Below are positions 47,580 through 59,324 of a stretch of 64,000 nt of DNA, in pieces. Every line of letters begins with the position of its first letter. Position 1 is the stretch's first letter. Source of the stretch: Malachius bipustulatus. Lineage: Eukaryota > Arthropoda > Insecta > Coleoptera > Melyridae. The stretch is taken from positions 16,220,858 through 16,284,857 of the forward strand of contig OU342633.1 in assembly GCA_910589415.1 (NCBI GenBank), given 5' to 3'. The position numbers and the translations under genes are program-made. The notes beneath the pieces are model-generated. The model saw only the letters and a list, made by a program, of their open reading frames with translations, searched no databases and was not told the DNA's origin.

Positions 47580-48300
47580 CAGGCGGTAGGCAGTTTAAGC
47601 TGGAAACCTATCTGCATTTTTGCATACGCTTTTAGGTATCTCTCAGTGTCCCAAATGCACTAAAGTCTACAATTTTGGCGTTACGGGAGGCGGCGAGAGG
47701 GGCCTAAAAGGTGCAAAATTTATTTCACCATTTTCTCGGCTTTATGTGTTATAGCTACGACAAAAGTAATTATACCCAGGGTGGAGGGCGCGTCGGGAAC
47801 TACACAAGTCGTTATGACTTTCGTCGCAACTGCAACGGTTACCGATTAAAGGGCGGGGCAATTTTTTTATTAAATTGGCCATTTATAACGTGTTTTTACT
47901 ATTTTTAACCATTCTGCGCTGTTTTTATTATATTAGTTAATTAGTTTTAATATATTTAGTCTTTTTAAGTTTTCGCGGAATTAATTAACTTTTAATAAGT
48001 GATAATAAAATTATCACAAAATGCTTAAAATCGTAAAAACACGTTGTTAATGGTCAATTTATTAAAAAAATTAGGCTCCATAATAATTAATTTGCCCCTA
48101 CCTCTTCCCAGCGGTTACCATATTGGTTACCATACCGCAGTTACGACGGAAGTGCAAACTTGTAGTGATAAATAATTGTAGACTTCTGTGGATTTGGGAC
48201 ACTGAGAGGGGCCTTAAAGCGTTTGTAAAAATGCAGCGAGGTAGAGCATGTTTCCACATTAACATAGGGAAAATATCCCTGCCGCCTGCACTAAAAATCA
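47580..48300. repeat. Fold-back element downstream of the secreted-peptide gene
   Basis: TGCATTTTTGCATACGCTTTT, CTCTCAGTGTCCC and GTCTACAATT at the left pair with AATTGTAGAC, GGGACACTGAGAG and GCGTTTGTAAAAATGCA at 48173-48234. Inner arms AATTGGCCATTTATAACGTG and CACGTTGTTAATGGTCAATT. Centre near 47965. Confidence 0.87.
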
Positions 48301-48399
48301 GAAATAATTATTGTTTTGTGGCACACTTCACACTGGGGAAAATTATCTTTGTTTGAAGGTTTTTTGACGCTCGAGGTTCGATCAAGCTAATTAAGAGTC

Positions 48400-48780
48400 T
48401 GAGTTTACTTTACAGATGAAAGATCCATCACAATAACAATTGGTGTCAGGTGTGGGATGTAAAATTTTAAGGTGAGTTTTCTTATTTGTTTAATTTACCA
48501 GATACTAAGTTTAATGATGGGAGAATACTTGGAAAAGATCAGAATTTTCATAATATTTCGAGCGATTTAAATTTTGTCTTCGGGACGACACTCTTTGATC
48601 TGCCAGTTAATAGTCAATTAACTTTCCTGTATTTCCTCTGTTGGTTGAAGCTTTGCAGCATATATTCTTCATTGCGTTCTCTAATTCTGGGGAGTCACCA
48701 AGTTTACTCCCATTGCAAAAATAACTACTTCAAACGACACTAATCACTTACACGTACAAACAACATAATTCCATTTTATA
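48400..48780 (+). other. Possible LTR-retrotransposon leader remnant
   Basis: TTGGTGTCAGGTGTGGGATG at 48441-48460 resembles the primer-binding and leader region just inside the 5' LTR of some gypsy-type elements. The following sequence is not coding enough to confirm. Weak. Confidence 0.25.
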
Positions 48781-48861
48781 AAATTCATTAAATTAAACAA
48801 AATAATGAATGGTCCTTATAAATGTTTAACTAACTTGGAATAGTCCAGTGCATATAAGATG

Positions 48862-49936
48862 GAGACCTTAACCCTAAAATTGAGCATTGTCCATATTGCC
48901 CCGTCCGCCACCATCTTTTAGCCCCTTATTTAGATAAAAACAATTATCCCGATTAGTTGATTCCTCGCCCGCCAAGTCATGCCGGAAGTTGAGCTGTTTA
49001 TTACCATTCTACGTTGAAACCTCTAGCATGAAACTTTGGCGCGTTCGCGGTTCGCGCTGCATTTCTCGCTTTTGTAACTAATATAACGAAAATAAATTAA
49101 ACAACGTATTATTCTGTAGTGTAACCTACCTTTTAAATGAAGATCGTACGTCTTGCGTTTCTGTAATGTGCCCCTACCCCCCAACTGAATGATTTAAAAA
49201 GAAGAACCTCTTTGACGTTTTGAATGTCAACTAGTCTCACTTTTGAATCCTTAATCAGCTCAAGTGCTTCTTTAACATTTCGATGAAATTAATTTTATTG
49301 TGTTTATTGACGAGAAATTGTTTCCACCTCAAAGGTGGTGTGGAAAAAAATTGAAGGTGGTTGATGAAAGTAAAAAACCTTAACTATAAATTTCTTAAAT
49401 CGTTCTTTTCTATCCAAAATCATTGACCTTATTTATTTCCATTATAGCAGTTACAAAAGCGAGAAATGCAGCGAGAACCGCGAACGCACCAACGTCCGAC
49501 ACGAGACTATTAGAGGCTTCAACGTAGCACGGTAATAAACAGCGTAACTTCGAGCGTGAATTGGTGGGCGAGGAATCAACCGATCGCGATAATTTTTTTT
49601 CCAAATATTGGAAATTGAGTCTAATTTAAATTAGTAAACCATCGATATTCGGTCTCAGATGGACTGGAAAAGAGCTACACGCTACACTTTTGGCAAAAAA
49701 CATTTAACTTTGGATGCTTAAGTATAACTTTTTACCAGTACATCATTGGGGAGTTTTACTTGATATAGACTTAATTGAAGAGTAAATCCTGGCGAGTCCA
49801 TTGACCCCGGAACGATTGCTGTGGAATGATTAGAACGCGAGATACGAGTGGTTGAAAAGAAAAAAAAAACAGATTCCAAGATGGCGGCTGACGGGGTATT
49901 TTTGATAATGCTCAAATTCAGAGTTAAGGTCTCCAT
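48862..49936. repeat. Large fold-back element (~1.07 kb)
   Basis: GGAGACCTTAAC (48862) pairs with GTTAAGGTCTCC (49925-49936). GATTCCTCGCCCGCCAA pairs with TTGGTGGGCGAGGAATC, and GCGTTCGCGGTTCGCGCTGC pairs with GCAGCGAGAACCGCGAACGC. The loop is about 300 bp. Confidence 0.9.
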
Positions 49937-51149
49937 CGAAGATCCTTTCGAATCAGAAACCAACTCAAAAAAGTATCTGAATTTTTTGCGTCACCCCTAG
50001 AAAATTGTTTTATTCTGTGGTTTCAGTCTAATTGTCGCATATCTAGTGAGAAATTTAGGCTTAGAGATGAAATGCTTGTAATTCTAGACTTACAACTCGC
50101 AGTAAAATCACGTATATTAAAATAACCTCTAAACGAATAACAGTTACATTAAGTAACCGTGACTACATATCACTATTCATAGAAAGTCGAATAGACTAAA
50201 TGAGTAGGTCGTAGTCCAGTCTTTGAATATCTCCTATATTCAATTGTCAAAGTTTAAGCTCCGAAATGACCCACAGTTTCCAAAACCAACTGTGGAAGTG
50301 TTACTAAAAGAGTACCCTCTATTATGATCATTCACATCATATGAATCGAAATTATCAATTTGTCTCGGGTGAGTTTTCTTCCGATTAATAAAGTAAGTAA
50401 TAGCACAATTTAAATTTAAAATTTAGGTTTCTATTATCTATCACTGGCACTGGATTACATCATCCCTAAAGGAGGCTGTTTTGAAAGACACCCAACATAC
50501 AAGCAGAAATTCATGCAAAATATTTAGAAAAGTATCAATTTGCTCTACTTACCCTACTTTCTGGATGAGGCAGGTATTCATTCAATTTTTTTGTTTTTAA
50601 AATATTTACAACTTTTTTTTCAAAACCTGATATTTTAGCCATAGGAAGGTTAAAAAATCTTTGTTCGCTGGTTGCATGGGCATCGTTTAATTTTATTCCA
50701 CTTCCCTGAGGTGAAGCTAGGGGTGACTGAATCGACTTTCATTTTTCAGCATGTGAATTACTTCACGGTACCTTACATAGTGTTGGGAAAAGCATCCATA
50801 ACAAGAGAACATGAATTGCATGCTTCATTTTCAATTGATTTTTGGTTTTGTGAATAAAATTCAGTTTTGAGACACCTCTGTATATATGTTTTTATTAAGA
50901 ACAATAACATACATAGTGTACAGAAAATTCGCGCAAATATTAAATTTATCCTAGTATTATAAATACACCAGCAATATAATTATTATCATAGTGTTATCTC
51001 TAGTCAACAAGGATTGATGCTATCAGAATATTCAAATTGTATTGTAATCCTTACACTATATGAAAAAACAACAGCAATATAATATTTAAGTACAATATAT
51101 TTGTAATGCATCTACCATATAGCCAGCATACCGGGTGATTCTTTATGCA
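49937..51149. other. No gene recognised
   Basis: AT-rich intergenic sequence between the tail-to-tail secreted-peptide and lin-7 genes. Confidence 0.45.
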
Positions 51150-51620
51150 AAAAATTTCAACTTCAAATTTTGAACTTAAAAACCTCTCCAACTGGAATTA
51201 CACCCCCTCAAAGTGGTAGGATAAAATTAAGGTTTTTACTTAATATCTAAGATTTCAGGAAACATGAAAGAATAAAATTTTACATAAAATTTCACCTTAT
51301 CAAAACAAAAAATAAAATACAAGTCATGTAATGAACAAAATAATAAAAAATGTCCATTTTTTTTGCTTAAAAAATGAACATTTTACAAATTAATAAACTG
51401 CAAAAGACTAAAATGGTTCAAAGTGAGTCAGGCTGTGAAAGGACATTTTTCAAACTGCAATTTTGAAACGACACAAAAATTTACAATGAAGGGTTACAAT
51501 TTTTACCCCCTTCTGACGGTGAGAGAAAAAGAATATTGGTGTTAGCTTTGATAAGGTAAAGTTACGAAAAATGTTATTCTTTCAAATCTGAGAAATTAAA
51601 TAAAAATCACATTTTAAAAA
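51150..51620. repeat. Fold-back element
   Basis: ATATCTAAGATTTCAGGAAA and GAAAGAATAAAATTTTACAT with CACCTTATCAAA at the left; inverse TTTGATAAGGTAAAG, ATGTTATTCTTTC and AAATCTGAGAAATTAAATAA at 51546-51605. Left end ACCGGGTGATTC-like. Confidence 0.78.
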
Positions 51621-52705
51621 CCCCATAGCTAATCAATGATCATTAGTAGGATTTTCGTATTCCCCAGTCAACAGGCAATCTCTGACCTAATTTTGTTTCA
51701 GTAAGACTGACATATTGCGATTCTAAATCAAGTTATGTCATATAGTCTGACTCAGCTGTTACCTTTTACGATCCTGTGGGATTGTTAACAGTAATTTGAA
51801 CATTGAGGTATCCAAGAGTTTCATAATGATCCAAAATCTTTGCATACTACCTTCATATTAATGATTTGTTGGCAATAACGTCCTAAACAGATTGACAATG
51901 TTGATGGTATGACTGGGAAGAATGGAAGCATATGGAAGCAAATGGAACACCTATTACCAAAAAGAGGGCTGGTCTGAACAGCTGAAAGACAGATGATAGG
52001 TACCGGAGTGCACCATATTTCAAGCTCCATCATATTTCCTCTTTGAGTCAGGCACGCCAAAAAGCCGTTGCATGCTGCAAAATCAGATCGAATGTTTGCA
52101 AGACCTCACTGGTCTAGCCAAATACGACAAGATGACACTTGCTTGAGTATCGAATCAACGAGCGATGAGCTAGATCAACTAGCCAGAAGAACCACTGAAA
52201 AAAATTTCATGGTCTAATCAGTGTTTGCCATCCCAAGAAACATTGTAAGTGGAGCAGTGAGTGGCTCAGTGGGAGATACTTGACCACAGGCCTATTGGAG
52301 CCCTATGTCAGGAACAAAACATTACAAATCAATGATGAAGGAACCTTCTAAAAGTCTTGTCAGCGAATACTACATTAACAGAATGAAGTGACTGTTAGAC
52401 TGTTTTCAAAGGTTCTGAACGGTACTTTTTGATCAACTAAGGTACATAAATGTGAAAGAATTCAATAAACCTACTCAGTGTTTGGGACTAGAAACCGACT
52501 TTCATATTTAATGAAAATGCAATACAATACACAATATTACAAATATAACTTCCCCCATTTACCTATTTCTTTATCTGTTATAGATTTCTGAGAGCATGTT
52601 TATATAACTGAAACCAAAACTATAAAAGAAATACATCAAAAAGCTCTTTAAAAAGATGCTTATATCAAGTGTTGATATTAAACAATTCTTTACTTATTAT
52701 AACAC
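51621..52705 (-). other. 3' flank / probable 3' UTR side of lin-7
   Basis: No coding region supported. An ATTAAA on the minus strand at 52507-52512 is the nearest poly(A)-like hexamer to the lin-7 stop; whether it is used is unknown. Confidence 0.35.
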
Positions 52706-52861
52706 TTAGGTGTAATTTTGTCTTCTACGAGCCCTTTGCTTATCGAATCTTAATTCCATTTCTTCAAGAACTTTTGGAGTGTATCTGACTACAAGTTTTA
52801 CAGACCCGTGAGCTTGTTTCAGTAGTTCTACAGCTTTTTCATGGTTCTCGCCTTCAACACT
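52706..52861 (-). CDS. lin-7: lin-7 (veli) last coding exon
   Basis: On the minus strand a TTTTGTTTCAG acceptor precedes [20 protein letters not shown], then [19 protein letters not shown] and a basic tail RARRRQNYT with a TAA stop. This is nearly identical to the end of the single PDZ domain and the C-terminal helix of animal Lin-7 proteins. Those are scaffolds in the Lin-2/Lin-7/Lin-10 (CASK/Veli/Mint) complex at cell junctions and synapses. The exon has 51 codons plus stop; upstream exons (L27 and most of the PDZ) are not visible in the window and should lie to the right. The 3' half of this intron would contain the BEL, Tigger and piggyBac copies. Nearest poly(A)-like signal on this strand is ATTAAA at 52507-52512. 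Confidence 0.92.
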   Translation of the reverse strand, partial: SVEGENHEKAVELLKQAHGSVKLVVRYTPKVLEEMELRFDKQRARRRQNYT

Positions 52862-53269
52862 CTGAAACAAAAGCAATGTAAGAAACAAGTTAACCTTCAA
52901 ATTAGTTAAAGAAAGGGGACGTGTTGTTTTTCATAAACATTTGTCCAAAAACCATTCGTTTTTGAGATATATTAAAATTAAAATGAATTTTTTGATATGC
53001 ATTGAAGCGGCTTATATTTTATTTCTCACAAACGAGGTAAGATACGAAAAGATATCACAAGAGATAAAAGTTTTATTTTTAGTTGCTTATTTTGAAAAAA
53101 AAAAACAAAATTAAGAAAAAAAAAGCCAGTGGCATACATTTTTTTGCGATAAAAGTGCTCCCTTGGGAGCCACGGTACTTATAATTTTAATCTACTTGGG
53201 GCTAAAGGAGCTCGTTATCACTACAAACAACACTGCCAAATTCCAACAATATTTGCAAAAGAATGTTTG

Positions 53270-53698
53270 TGTAATTAATTGCGAATCCAACCTGGTTGCA
53301 GACCCATTAATGTGCAGTTCTACAATTCGGTGTTTTGGATTCTTGACTTCAGGGGTGTCCCAGGTGCGGGACTCTTTAATCACTTATCCACAATAAAATA
53401 CTTGCTTGTAAATGAAATGAAATAGCATTTATTGACATAGGTAGATAAACAACACAACAATAACTTAAAATGATGCTCTGATAGGTATAAATTAATGTAA
53501 TAATGTAAACGTAAGTAGGTAGGTACCTCGGTAGGTACTAATCGTGAGTTTGACCGGTGTTATTTCGGTGGTAGTCGTTGCTGCAATGCTTGGTTGGTTA
53601 CCGTAGCCCTTGGGACCTCATCACTGTCGCCTCTTGGGAGTCCTTTTCCCACGGGGTTGCCAAACCATGTTAAAAGTCTTTTAAGTGAAACTTGTACA
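53270..53698 (-). repeat. 3' LTR of the BEL/Pao element
   Basis: 429-bp direct copy of the 5' LTR, preceded on the minus strand by the G-rich polypurine tract and followed by the GTTTG target duplication. Confidence 0.93.
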
Positions 53699-53735
53699 TA
53701 AACTCCCCCCCCAATTGAAGTTCTTCAATTAGTCG

Positions 53736-55340
53736 TTAACAATCTTCGTCTATGGGCAAAACACTAATCTTCGTAACGCTTCTCTTGAACGCTCCATTCT
53801 TCGTGTTGATAGTAACTACTCGTACAACTCCGTCTTTACCTGGATGGACTTCGGCTATTCTGCCAAGGACCCATTGCTGTGGTGGTAAATTTTCGTTTCT
53901 TAACAGGACCAATGAACCGATGTTGACATTTCTTCTTCCTGCCTGCCACTTATGTCTTCCTTGAAGTGACGTCAAGTATTCTGAGGACCAGCGTCGCCAA
54001 AAGTGTTGCACCATTTGTTGAAGCCTGGCATACAACACTAGTCTGTTCGGTGGAGCATTTGTGGTGTCCACTTGTGGTATGGCGGTTAGTAAGTCACCGA
54101 TCAGGAAGTGACTGGGAGTTAAAGGCATGAGGTCATTGGGGTCGTTGGAAAGAGGAGTTAGTGGTCTGGAGTTCAAGATCGCCTCAATCTGACACAAAAC
54201 TGTATACATGTGTTCAAATGTTAAATGGGCATTTTTTACAATTCTTACCAAATGAAATTTGGCAGACTTTACCGCGGCCTCCCAAAGGCCTCCAAAGTTT
54301 GGAGAAAGTGGGGGTATAAAATGCCATGTTATGTAATTTTGTGTCAAAAAATCTGAAATTTTGCCTTTCTGAACAGATTCCTGTATTGTCTTAAAAACTG
54401 CTCTTAATTCACTATCGGAGCCAACAAAATTTTTACCGTTGTCGGTGTATATGTCTTTGCACAACCCTCTTCTAGAAATGAATCGTTTCAAGGCATTCAA
54501 AAATGCCTCAGTGCTTAAATCACTTGTTAGCTCGATATGAATAGCGTGGGTCGTAAAACATACGAAAATGCAAAGGTATGTCTTAATCAATTTTTTGTTT
54601 CTCAGTTTGCCATCCTTCACCAGAATAGGACCTGCAAAATCGCATCCTACTGTAAGAAAAGGACGATTTGGAACTACTCTAGGTCTCGGTAAATTTCCCA
54701 TCATAGGTATGACAGAAGTAGGTTTGGTTCTAAAGCAAACTATACATTTATGTACAACAGATTTAACCAAATTTTTGCCGTGTATTATCCAATACTTGGA
54801 TCTCAAAGAAGTAAGTACAGCTTGCACGCCTGCATGAAATAACCTGTTGTGTTCGTTTAACACTAAAAGTTTTGCAAACTCGTGATTTGACGGCACCACT
54901 ATTTGATGTTTCGTGTCTCTGGCTAAATCTGACAATTTAATTCTTCCACCCACTCGTATTAGATGGTTTTCATCTAAAAATGGCTTAAGTTGGTATAATT
55001 TACTACTCTTCGATACCTGTTTATTGTTAGTTAAATCTTTAATTTCATCACTGAAATGTGCGGCTTGTACCAACTTCAATAAAACTTGTGTAGAATTCTC
55101 TAGTTCCTTAACGTTTAGATTTCCCGTAATTTTTGCCTGATTTGATTTAATATTGTTAATAAACCTTAGCGTGTAAGCAAAAACCCTAATTAATTTATTA
55201 AAATCAGAAAATTTTCCAAAAATTGACTGATCTCTGTAAACAGTAGTAGCTAATGAAACCTTAACTGGATTTCTTTTTTCTGGTATAGAATCACACGAAA
55301 TGTCATTTCCCCTAGGCCACAATTCGCTAGTATTTAGCAA
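53736..55340 (-). CDS. BEL/Pao integrase and C-terminal region
   Basis: About 534 codons in the -1 frame relative to the upstream ORF. It has no convincing start of its own (the first in-frame initiator-like codon is TTG). It carries the H-H-C-C integrase zinc-binding region (HNRLFHAG ... CIVC), the three catalytic acidic sites in GCDFAGP, TDNGKNFVG and GGLWEAAVKSAK, and the BEL-typical C-terminus with PLTPSHFLIGD. Coding quality is otherwise intact, so the single frame offset at 55334-55340 seems to be the only visible defect. Confidence 0.88.
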   Translation of the reverse strand: MLNTSELWPRGNDISCDSIPEKRNPVKVSLATTVYRDQSIFGKFSDFNKLIRVFAYTLRFINNIKSNQAKITGNLNVKELENSTQVLLKLVQAAHFSDEIKDLTNNKQVSKSSKLYQLKPFLDENHLIRVGGRIKLSDLARDTKHQIVVPSNHEFAKLLVLNEHNRLFHAGVQAVLTSLRSKYWIIHGKNLVKSVVHKCIVCFRTKPTSVIPMMGNLPRPRVVPNRPFLTVGCDFAGPILVKDGKLRNKKLIKTYLCIFVCFTTHAIHIELTSDLSTEAFLNALKRFISRRGLCKDIYTDNGKNFVGSDSELRAVFKTIQESVQKGKISDFLTQNYITWHFIPPLSPNFGGLWEAAVKSAKFHLVRIVKNAHLTFEHMYTVLCQIEAILNSRPLTPLSNDPNDLMPLTPSHFLIGDLLTAIPQVDTTNAPPNRLVLYARLQQMVQHFWRRWSSEYLTSLQGRHKWQAGRRNVNIGSLVLLRNENLPPQQWVLGRIAEVHPGKDGVVRVVTINTKNGAFKRSVTKISVLPIDEDC

Positions 55341-58300
55341 AAATTCAGGTCCTTGCCACCATAGGTCAAGGGTAAGTATTGTCTCGGTTTGACACCTCTA
55401 GATAAAATATCCGATGGATTCTGTTTAGACGGTACGTGTCGCCATTTCATGTTTTCAGTTAAATTTTGTATACGCGTAACTCTGTTAGCTACAAACGTGG
55501 TCCACATATTCGGTTCTCCAGCTATCCAATTTAAAGTAATAGTCGAGTCACACCATAAATTGATAGACTTCATGTTCAAGTTTAAAGTAGGTAATATTTT
55601 GACAACTAACTCAGCTAGTAATAACGCACCACACAGTTCCAACCTCGGTAGCGAGATTGTTTTTAGTGGAGCGACACGTGATTTGGCGCATATCAATTTC
55701 GAATTTCTTTTTCCGTCTTGTCTGATCGTAACTAAATAGACGACAGCAGCGTATGCCTTTTCGCTTGAATCACTAAAACCATGGAGTTCGAGATGCAAAT
55801 AATTGTTATCAGTTATCTGACGCGGTATCTGGAGTTCATTTAGTAAAGGTAATTGTCGATAAAGATCCCTCCAAAGAGTGTGAATCTCCATCGAAACAGA
55901 CTCGTCCCAACCCGCATTATCTCGCCATAGTTTTTGCATAATAAGTTTAGCGCATAAAATCACAGGTGATACCAATCCCAGAGGGTCAAAAATTCTAGCT
56001 ATTATTGACAGGATTTGGCGTTTTGTAATTATGTTGTCAAATGAGTCTAAATTAATCGAATATGTCAATGTATCTGCCTTCGGATCCCAGAACAGCCCCA
56101 AAGTTTTACATGTTTTGTCATCAGTATTTAAATTAAATTGCAGTAATGCACCTTTATTTGAGTTGTTTAAAACTTCTTGTTTGTTAGAATAAAACTTTCT
56201 TAATGGGAATCCGTATTTACTCAAAATATCAACGATTTCGTCTTTTAGTTTGGTAGCGTTTTCAATAGAGTCAGTACCAGTTATCAAATCGTCAACGTAA
56301 AATGAGTTTAAAATTGTTTTGCTAGCTTCCGGGTATTCGTTTCTATTGTCAATGGCGGCCTGATTTAACGCCCTTACAGCAAGAAAAGACGCCGGCGCCG
56401 TGCCATAAGTAACCGTATTTAAAACGTAGTGCTTTAATTCGTCGGTGCTTTCCGAACGCCAAACAATTCTCTGTAATTGCTTGTCCGGATCTCGTACCCT
56501 AATCTGCCTATACATTTTTTCTACATCGGCAGTGAACACGACATTATGAGTTCTAAAATTCAAAAGTATTTCGAATAATTCTGGTTGCAAAGTAGGTCCC
56601 TTTAATAACACATCGTTAAGTGACAAGCCTGTGTTCGTTTTTGCGGATGCGTCGTAAACCACCCGTAATTTAGTAGTTGTGCTATCAGCCTTGATTACCC
56701 CATGGTGAGGCATGTAGTAATATTTATCTGAACTCATATCGTCATTTTGGGGATTTATTTCACTCATGTGATCCAATTCCTTGTACTCGGTCATAAAGTT
56801 CACGTAATCACGTTTCAATTTACTGTCTCGTTCTAGTCTTTTTTCTAAACTGTAAAATCGTTTAATTGCCATGTCGAGCGACTCCCCTAAATTGTGTAAG
56901 TTTTCTTTAAACGGTAATCCTACTTCGAATCTACCGTCAGTATTCCGCGTATAATTATCTAAAAAATGTTTCTCGCATTCAACGTCGTCTGCTTTATGTA
57001 ATTTATGCTTTACTAACTCACAATTCTCAATTGACCAAAACCTCTCTATTTGATCGTGTAATTCGTCATTCGTAACCGTTAAATTACAAACTGTGTGTAT
57101 TGTCCCCTTGTTTTTATTAGCCTGTTTTTCACCAATAAATAAGGAACCTGAAAGTATCCACCCAAACCTAGTTTTTTGTAACACTGGAAGGTCCTTGCCT
57201 AGTCGAATCTGTCCCACACACAATACGTCGAAGAAAATGCTCGCACCCAACAAAATATCAACGGTGTCCGGAGTATCAAATCTCTTGTCCGCCAGCTGTA
57301 TATTTCCTGGTAAATTCAAAATCGAGCGGTCGATACTGAACTGAGGTAAACTTTCAGTAATTTTGTTCACTAGCAGAAATGATTCCCTGGTTTTGTATTT
57401 GCTGTTACATGAAGCTATTGTAGCGTCGAGAACCTGAAATGCGCTGCTGTGCGCGTCATTTATTCCGGCCACCTGGGCAGATGTTTTTCGCCTTTTCAAC
57501 CCTAATTTATCAGCTAAAGAATTCGTCATAAAATTGGATTGCGATGCACTGTCGAGCATTGCACGACATTCAACACTGTTGCCATTTGAATGCAAGATCT
57601 TGATAGTTACGGTGGCAAGAATTATTTGTGTTTTAGTTTTATTGGATAAAGTATGCATGGCTAAACTAGGACTTGGAGTATTATTATTAGTAGTGTTAAC
57701 AATAATAACATCGTCCTTATTGGTGTCTGAATTTGCTTGTCTGACCTCTCTGTGATTAGTATTATTATTTGTAGTTTCTTTAAAGAAGTGCAGCAATGAA
57801 TGATGTTTTCGATTGCAGTAATTACATCCCTTGGATCTGCACTCATTTTTTGTGTGATTAGGCCTCAAACAGTTTAGACACAATTTTTCTTTTCTGATTT
57901 CAGAATAAAGTTCGGATACCGGCATTTTAGTAATTTTATAGCAATCAAAATTAAAATGATTTTGTCTACAAAATACGCAAGTTAGTTTCTTAGTATATGT
58001 TACGTGAGTCAAAATCTTGTCTTTCGAATGGGAAAGGTGTGTACTTTTTAAATGTTTAGTTTTATCTTCGATGGTTTCTAAAAATTGACATCTGTTAGAT
58101 AAGAAATCCGTAAGACACTTAAATGATGGAAATTCAATCTTTTCTCTATTCAAAAATTCCTCCCACTCCCGTTTGGTAGTAGGATCTAACTTTACCGTAA
58201 GAATGTATATTAGTAAGGTGTCCCAAGTGTCAGTCGGTTGATTTAATACCCTGAGAGCCTTAATATGTTTATTAAAACTGTCTAGTAAATTTCTCAGTTG

Positions 58301-59101
58301 AGAAAAAGATTCAGATTTTATAGATGCCAATTCAAATAATGATTTGATGTGAGTGTGTATGATCAACCTTTTATGTTCGTATCTTTGTTTTAACATTTCC
58401 CAAGCGATTTCGTAAGTATCATTGGAAACTTCCAAAGTCTGTATTAATTGCGCGGCATCGCCTTTCACGCATGTACGTAAGTAACAAAACTTCTGCACGT
58501 TTGACAGAGTTCGATTTGTATGTACTAATGAATTGTAAATGTCACAAAATGTCATCCAATCTGTGTAGGAGCCGTAAAATTCTGGTAAATGAATTGGAGG
58601 CAATTTGAGAACACCCTGTAAATTCATGTTTTCACCACCCTTATTGTCTGGTTGTGATACCTGTAAATTATGTTGTGATTGAGCAACCGATGTACGTGTG
58701 TCAGGTGCAGCTTCATTCTTATTTGAACCTGCCGCACTAGACTTTCTACCTTTTTTAACTGAGCTTGAGCTTTCCGAATCTGTGTATGTGTTTTCATTTG
58801 ATGACATTAAATCCTTTGCATTTCCGAGTAAACAGAAATATGATTTTTCAAATGCTTCCCTTTCCTCCGTTTGAACGGAAAACCCAGCCAATTCTTCAAT
58901 TTGATTCTGAATACCTTCAAACAATTCTAAAACGGGCGTTAGTTTTTCGACCCTTAGCTCTAATTCTCTGTAATTACCCTTAATTTTGTCAAAACCCCTC
59001 AAGTAAGTGGAGAATCTAGTAAGTTGTGCTTTCAGTTGTCCGCGTTTCAAATTAAGAGCAGTTTCTGTAGTGTTAGTATTAGAGCCTTCGTCTCCCGACA
59101 T
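55334..59101 (-). CDS. BEL/Pao gag-pol, N-terminal part (gag, protease, RT, RNase H)
   Basis: 1,255-residue ORF from ATG 59101. Residues ~1-110 are a coiled-coil-like N-terminus; ~165-345 is a gag-like domain (DUF1759 type, LPEFYGSYTDW). Two Cys/His knuckle groups follow at ~375-388 and ~408-433. The protease motif is DSAS near 517. The RT domain spans ~790-1000 with YVDD at ~935-938, and RNase H is at ~1115-1220 (FSDSSEKAYA, LPRLELCGA). The ORF ends shortly after RNase H in a frame that does not match the conserved linker to integrase; the next ORF carries that linker one frame away (-1), overlapping by 7 bases. This is either a recent inactivating indel or sequencing error, or less likely a programmed shift. 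Family members usually have one gag-pol ORF. Confidence 0.9.
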   Translation of the reverse strand: MSGDEGSNTNTTETALNLKRGQLKAQLTRFSTYLRGFDKIKGNYRELELRVEKLTPVLELFEGIQNQIEELAGFSVQTEEREAFEKSYFCLLGNAKDLMSSNENTYTDSESSSSVKKGRKSSAAGSNKNEAAPDTRTSVAQSQHNLQVSQPDNKGGENMNLQGVLKLPPIHLPEFYGSYTDWMTFCDIYNSLVHTNRTLSNVQKFCYLRTCVKGDAAQLIQTLEVSNDTYEIAWEMLKQRYEHKRLIIHTHIKSLFELASIKSESFSQLRNLLDSFNKHIKALRVLNQPTDTWDTLLIYILTVKLDPTTKREWEEFLNREKIEFPSFKCLTDFLSNRCQFLETIEDKTKHLKSTHLSHSKDKILTHVTYTKKLTCVFCRQNHFNFDCYKITKMPVSELYSEIRKEKLCLNCLRPNHTKNECRSKGCNYCNRKHHSLLHFFKETTNNNTNHREVRQANSDTNKDDVIIVNTTNNNTPSPSLAMHTLSNKTKTQIILATVTIKILHSNGNSVECRAMLDSASQSNFMTNSLADKLGLKRRKTSAQVAGINDAHSSAFQVLDATIASCNSKYKTRESFLLVNKITESLPQFSIDRSILNLPGNIQLADKRFDTPDTVDILLGASIFFDVLCVGQIRLGKDLPVLQKTRFGWILSGSLFIGEKQANKNKGTIHTVCNLTVTNDELHDQIERFWSIENCELVKHKLHKADDVECEKHFLDNYTRNTDGRFEVGLPFKENLHNLGESLDMAIKRFYSLEKRLERDSKLKRDYVNFMTEYKELDHMSEINPQNDDMSSDKYYYMPHHGVIKADSTTTKLRVVYDASAKTNTGLSLNDVLLKGPTLQPELFEILLNFRTHNVVFTADVEKMYRQIRVRDPDKQLQRIVWRSESTDELKHYVLNTVTYGTAPASFLAVRALNQAAIDNRNEYPEASKTILNSFYVDDLITGTDSIENATKLKDEIVDILSKYGFPLRKFYSNKQEVLNNSNKGALLQFNLNTDDKTCKTLGLFWDPKADTLTYSINLDSFDNIITKRQILSIIARIFDPLGLVSPVILCAKLIMQKLWRDNAGWDESVSMEIHTLWRDLYRQLPLLNELQIPRQITDNNYLHLELHGFSDSSEKAYAAVVYLVTIRQDGKRNSKLICAKSRVAPLKTISLPRLELCGALLLAELVVKILPTLNLNMKSINLWCDSTITLNWIAGEPNMWTTFVANRVTRIQNLTENMKWRHVPSKQNPSDILSRGVKPRQYLPLTYGGKDLNFC

Positions 59102-59324
59102 TGTGTATTATTTAATCGATAATAAATACCCAGATAACAATAATTACAAGACAAGTAGTATACAGTTAGTACCAATATATAAGAACATGTAAGGAACAAA
59201 TAAAGTAATGGATTTCAGTGACTTACAGTAATGTTGTTGTTGGAATCTCGTTCGAAAAACCAATTATGTAACTTGATGGACCAACCATGTGTCGTTAGGT
59301 CAATCATGTGACTCGAAGGACCAA

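Noticed and set aside
55389..55739. 116-codon plus-strand ORF opposite the BEL/Pao gene
   Set aside because: Shadow of the real pol frame on the other strand, which has RNase H motifs at the same place.
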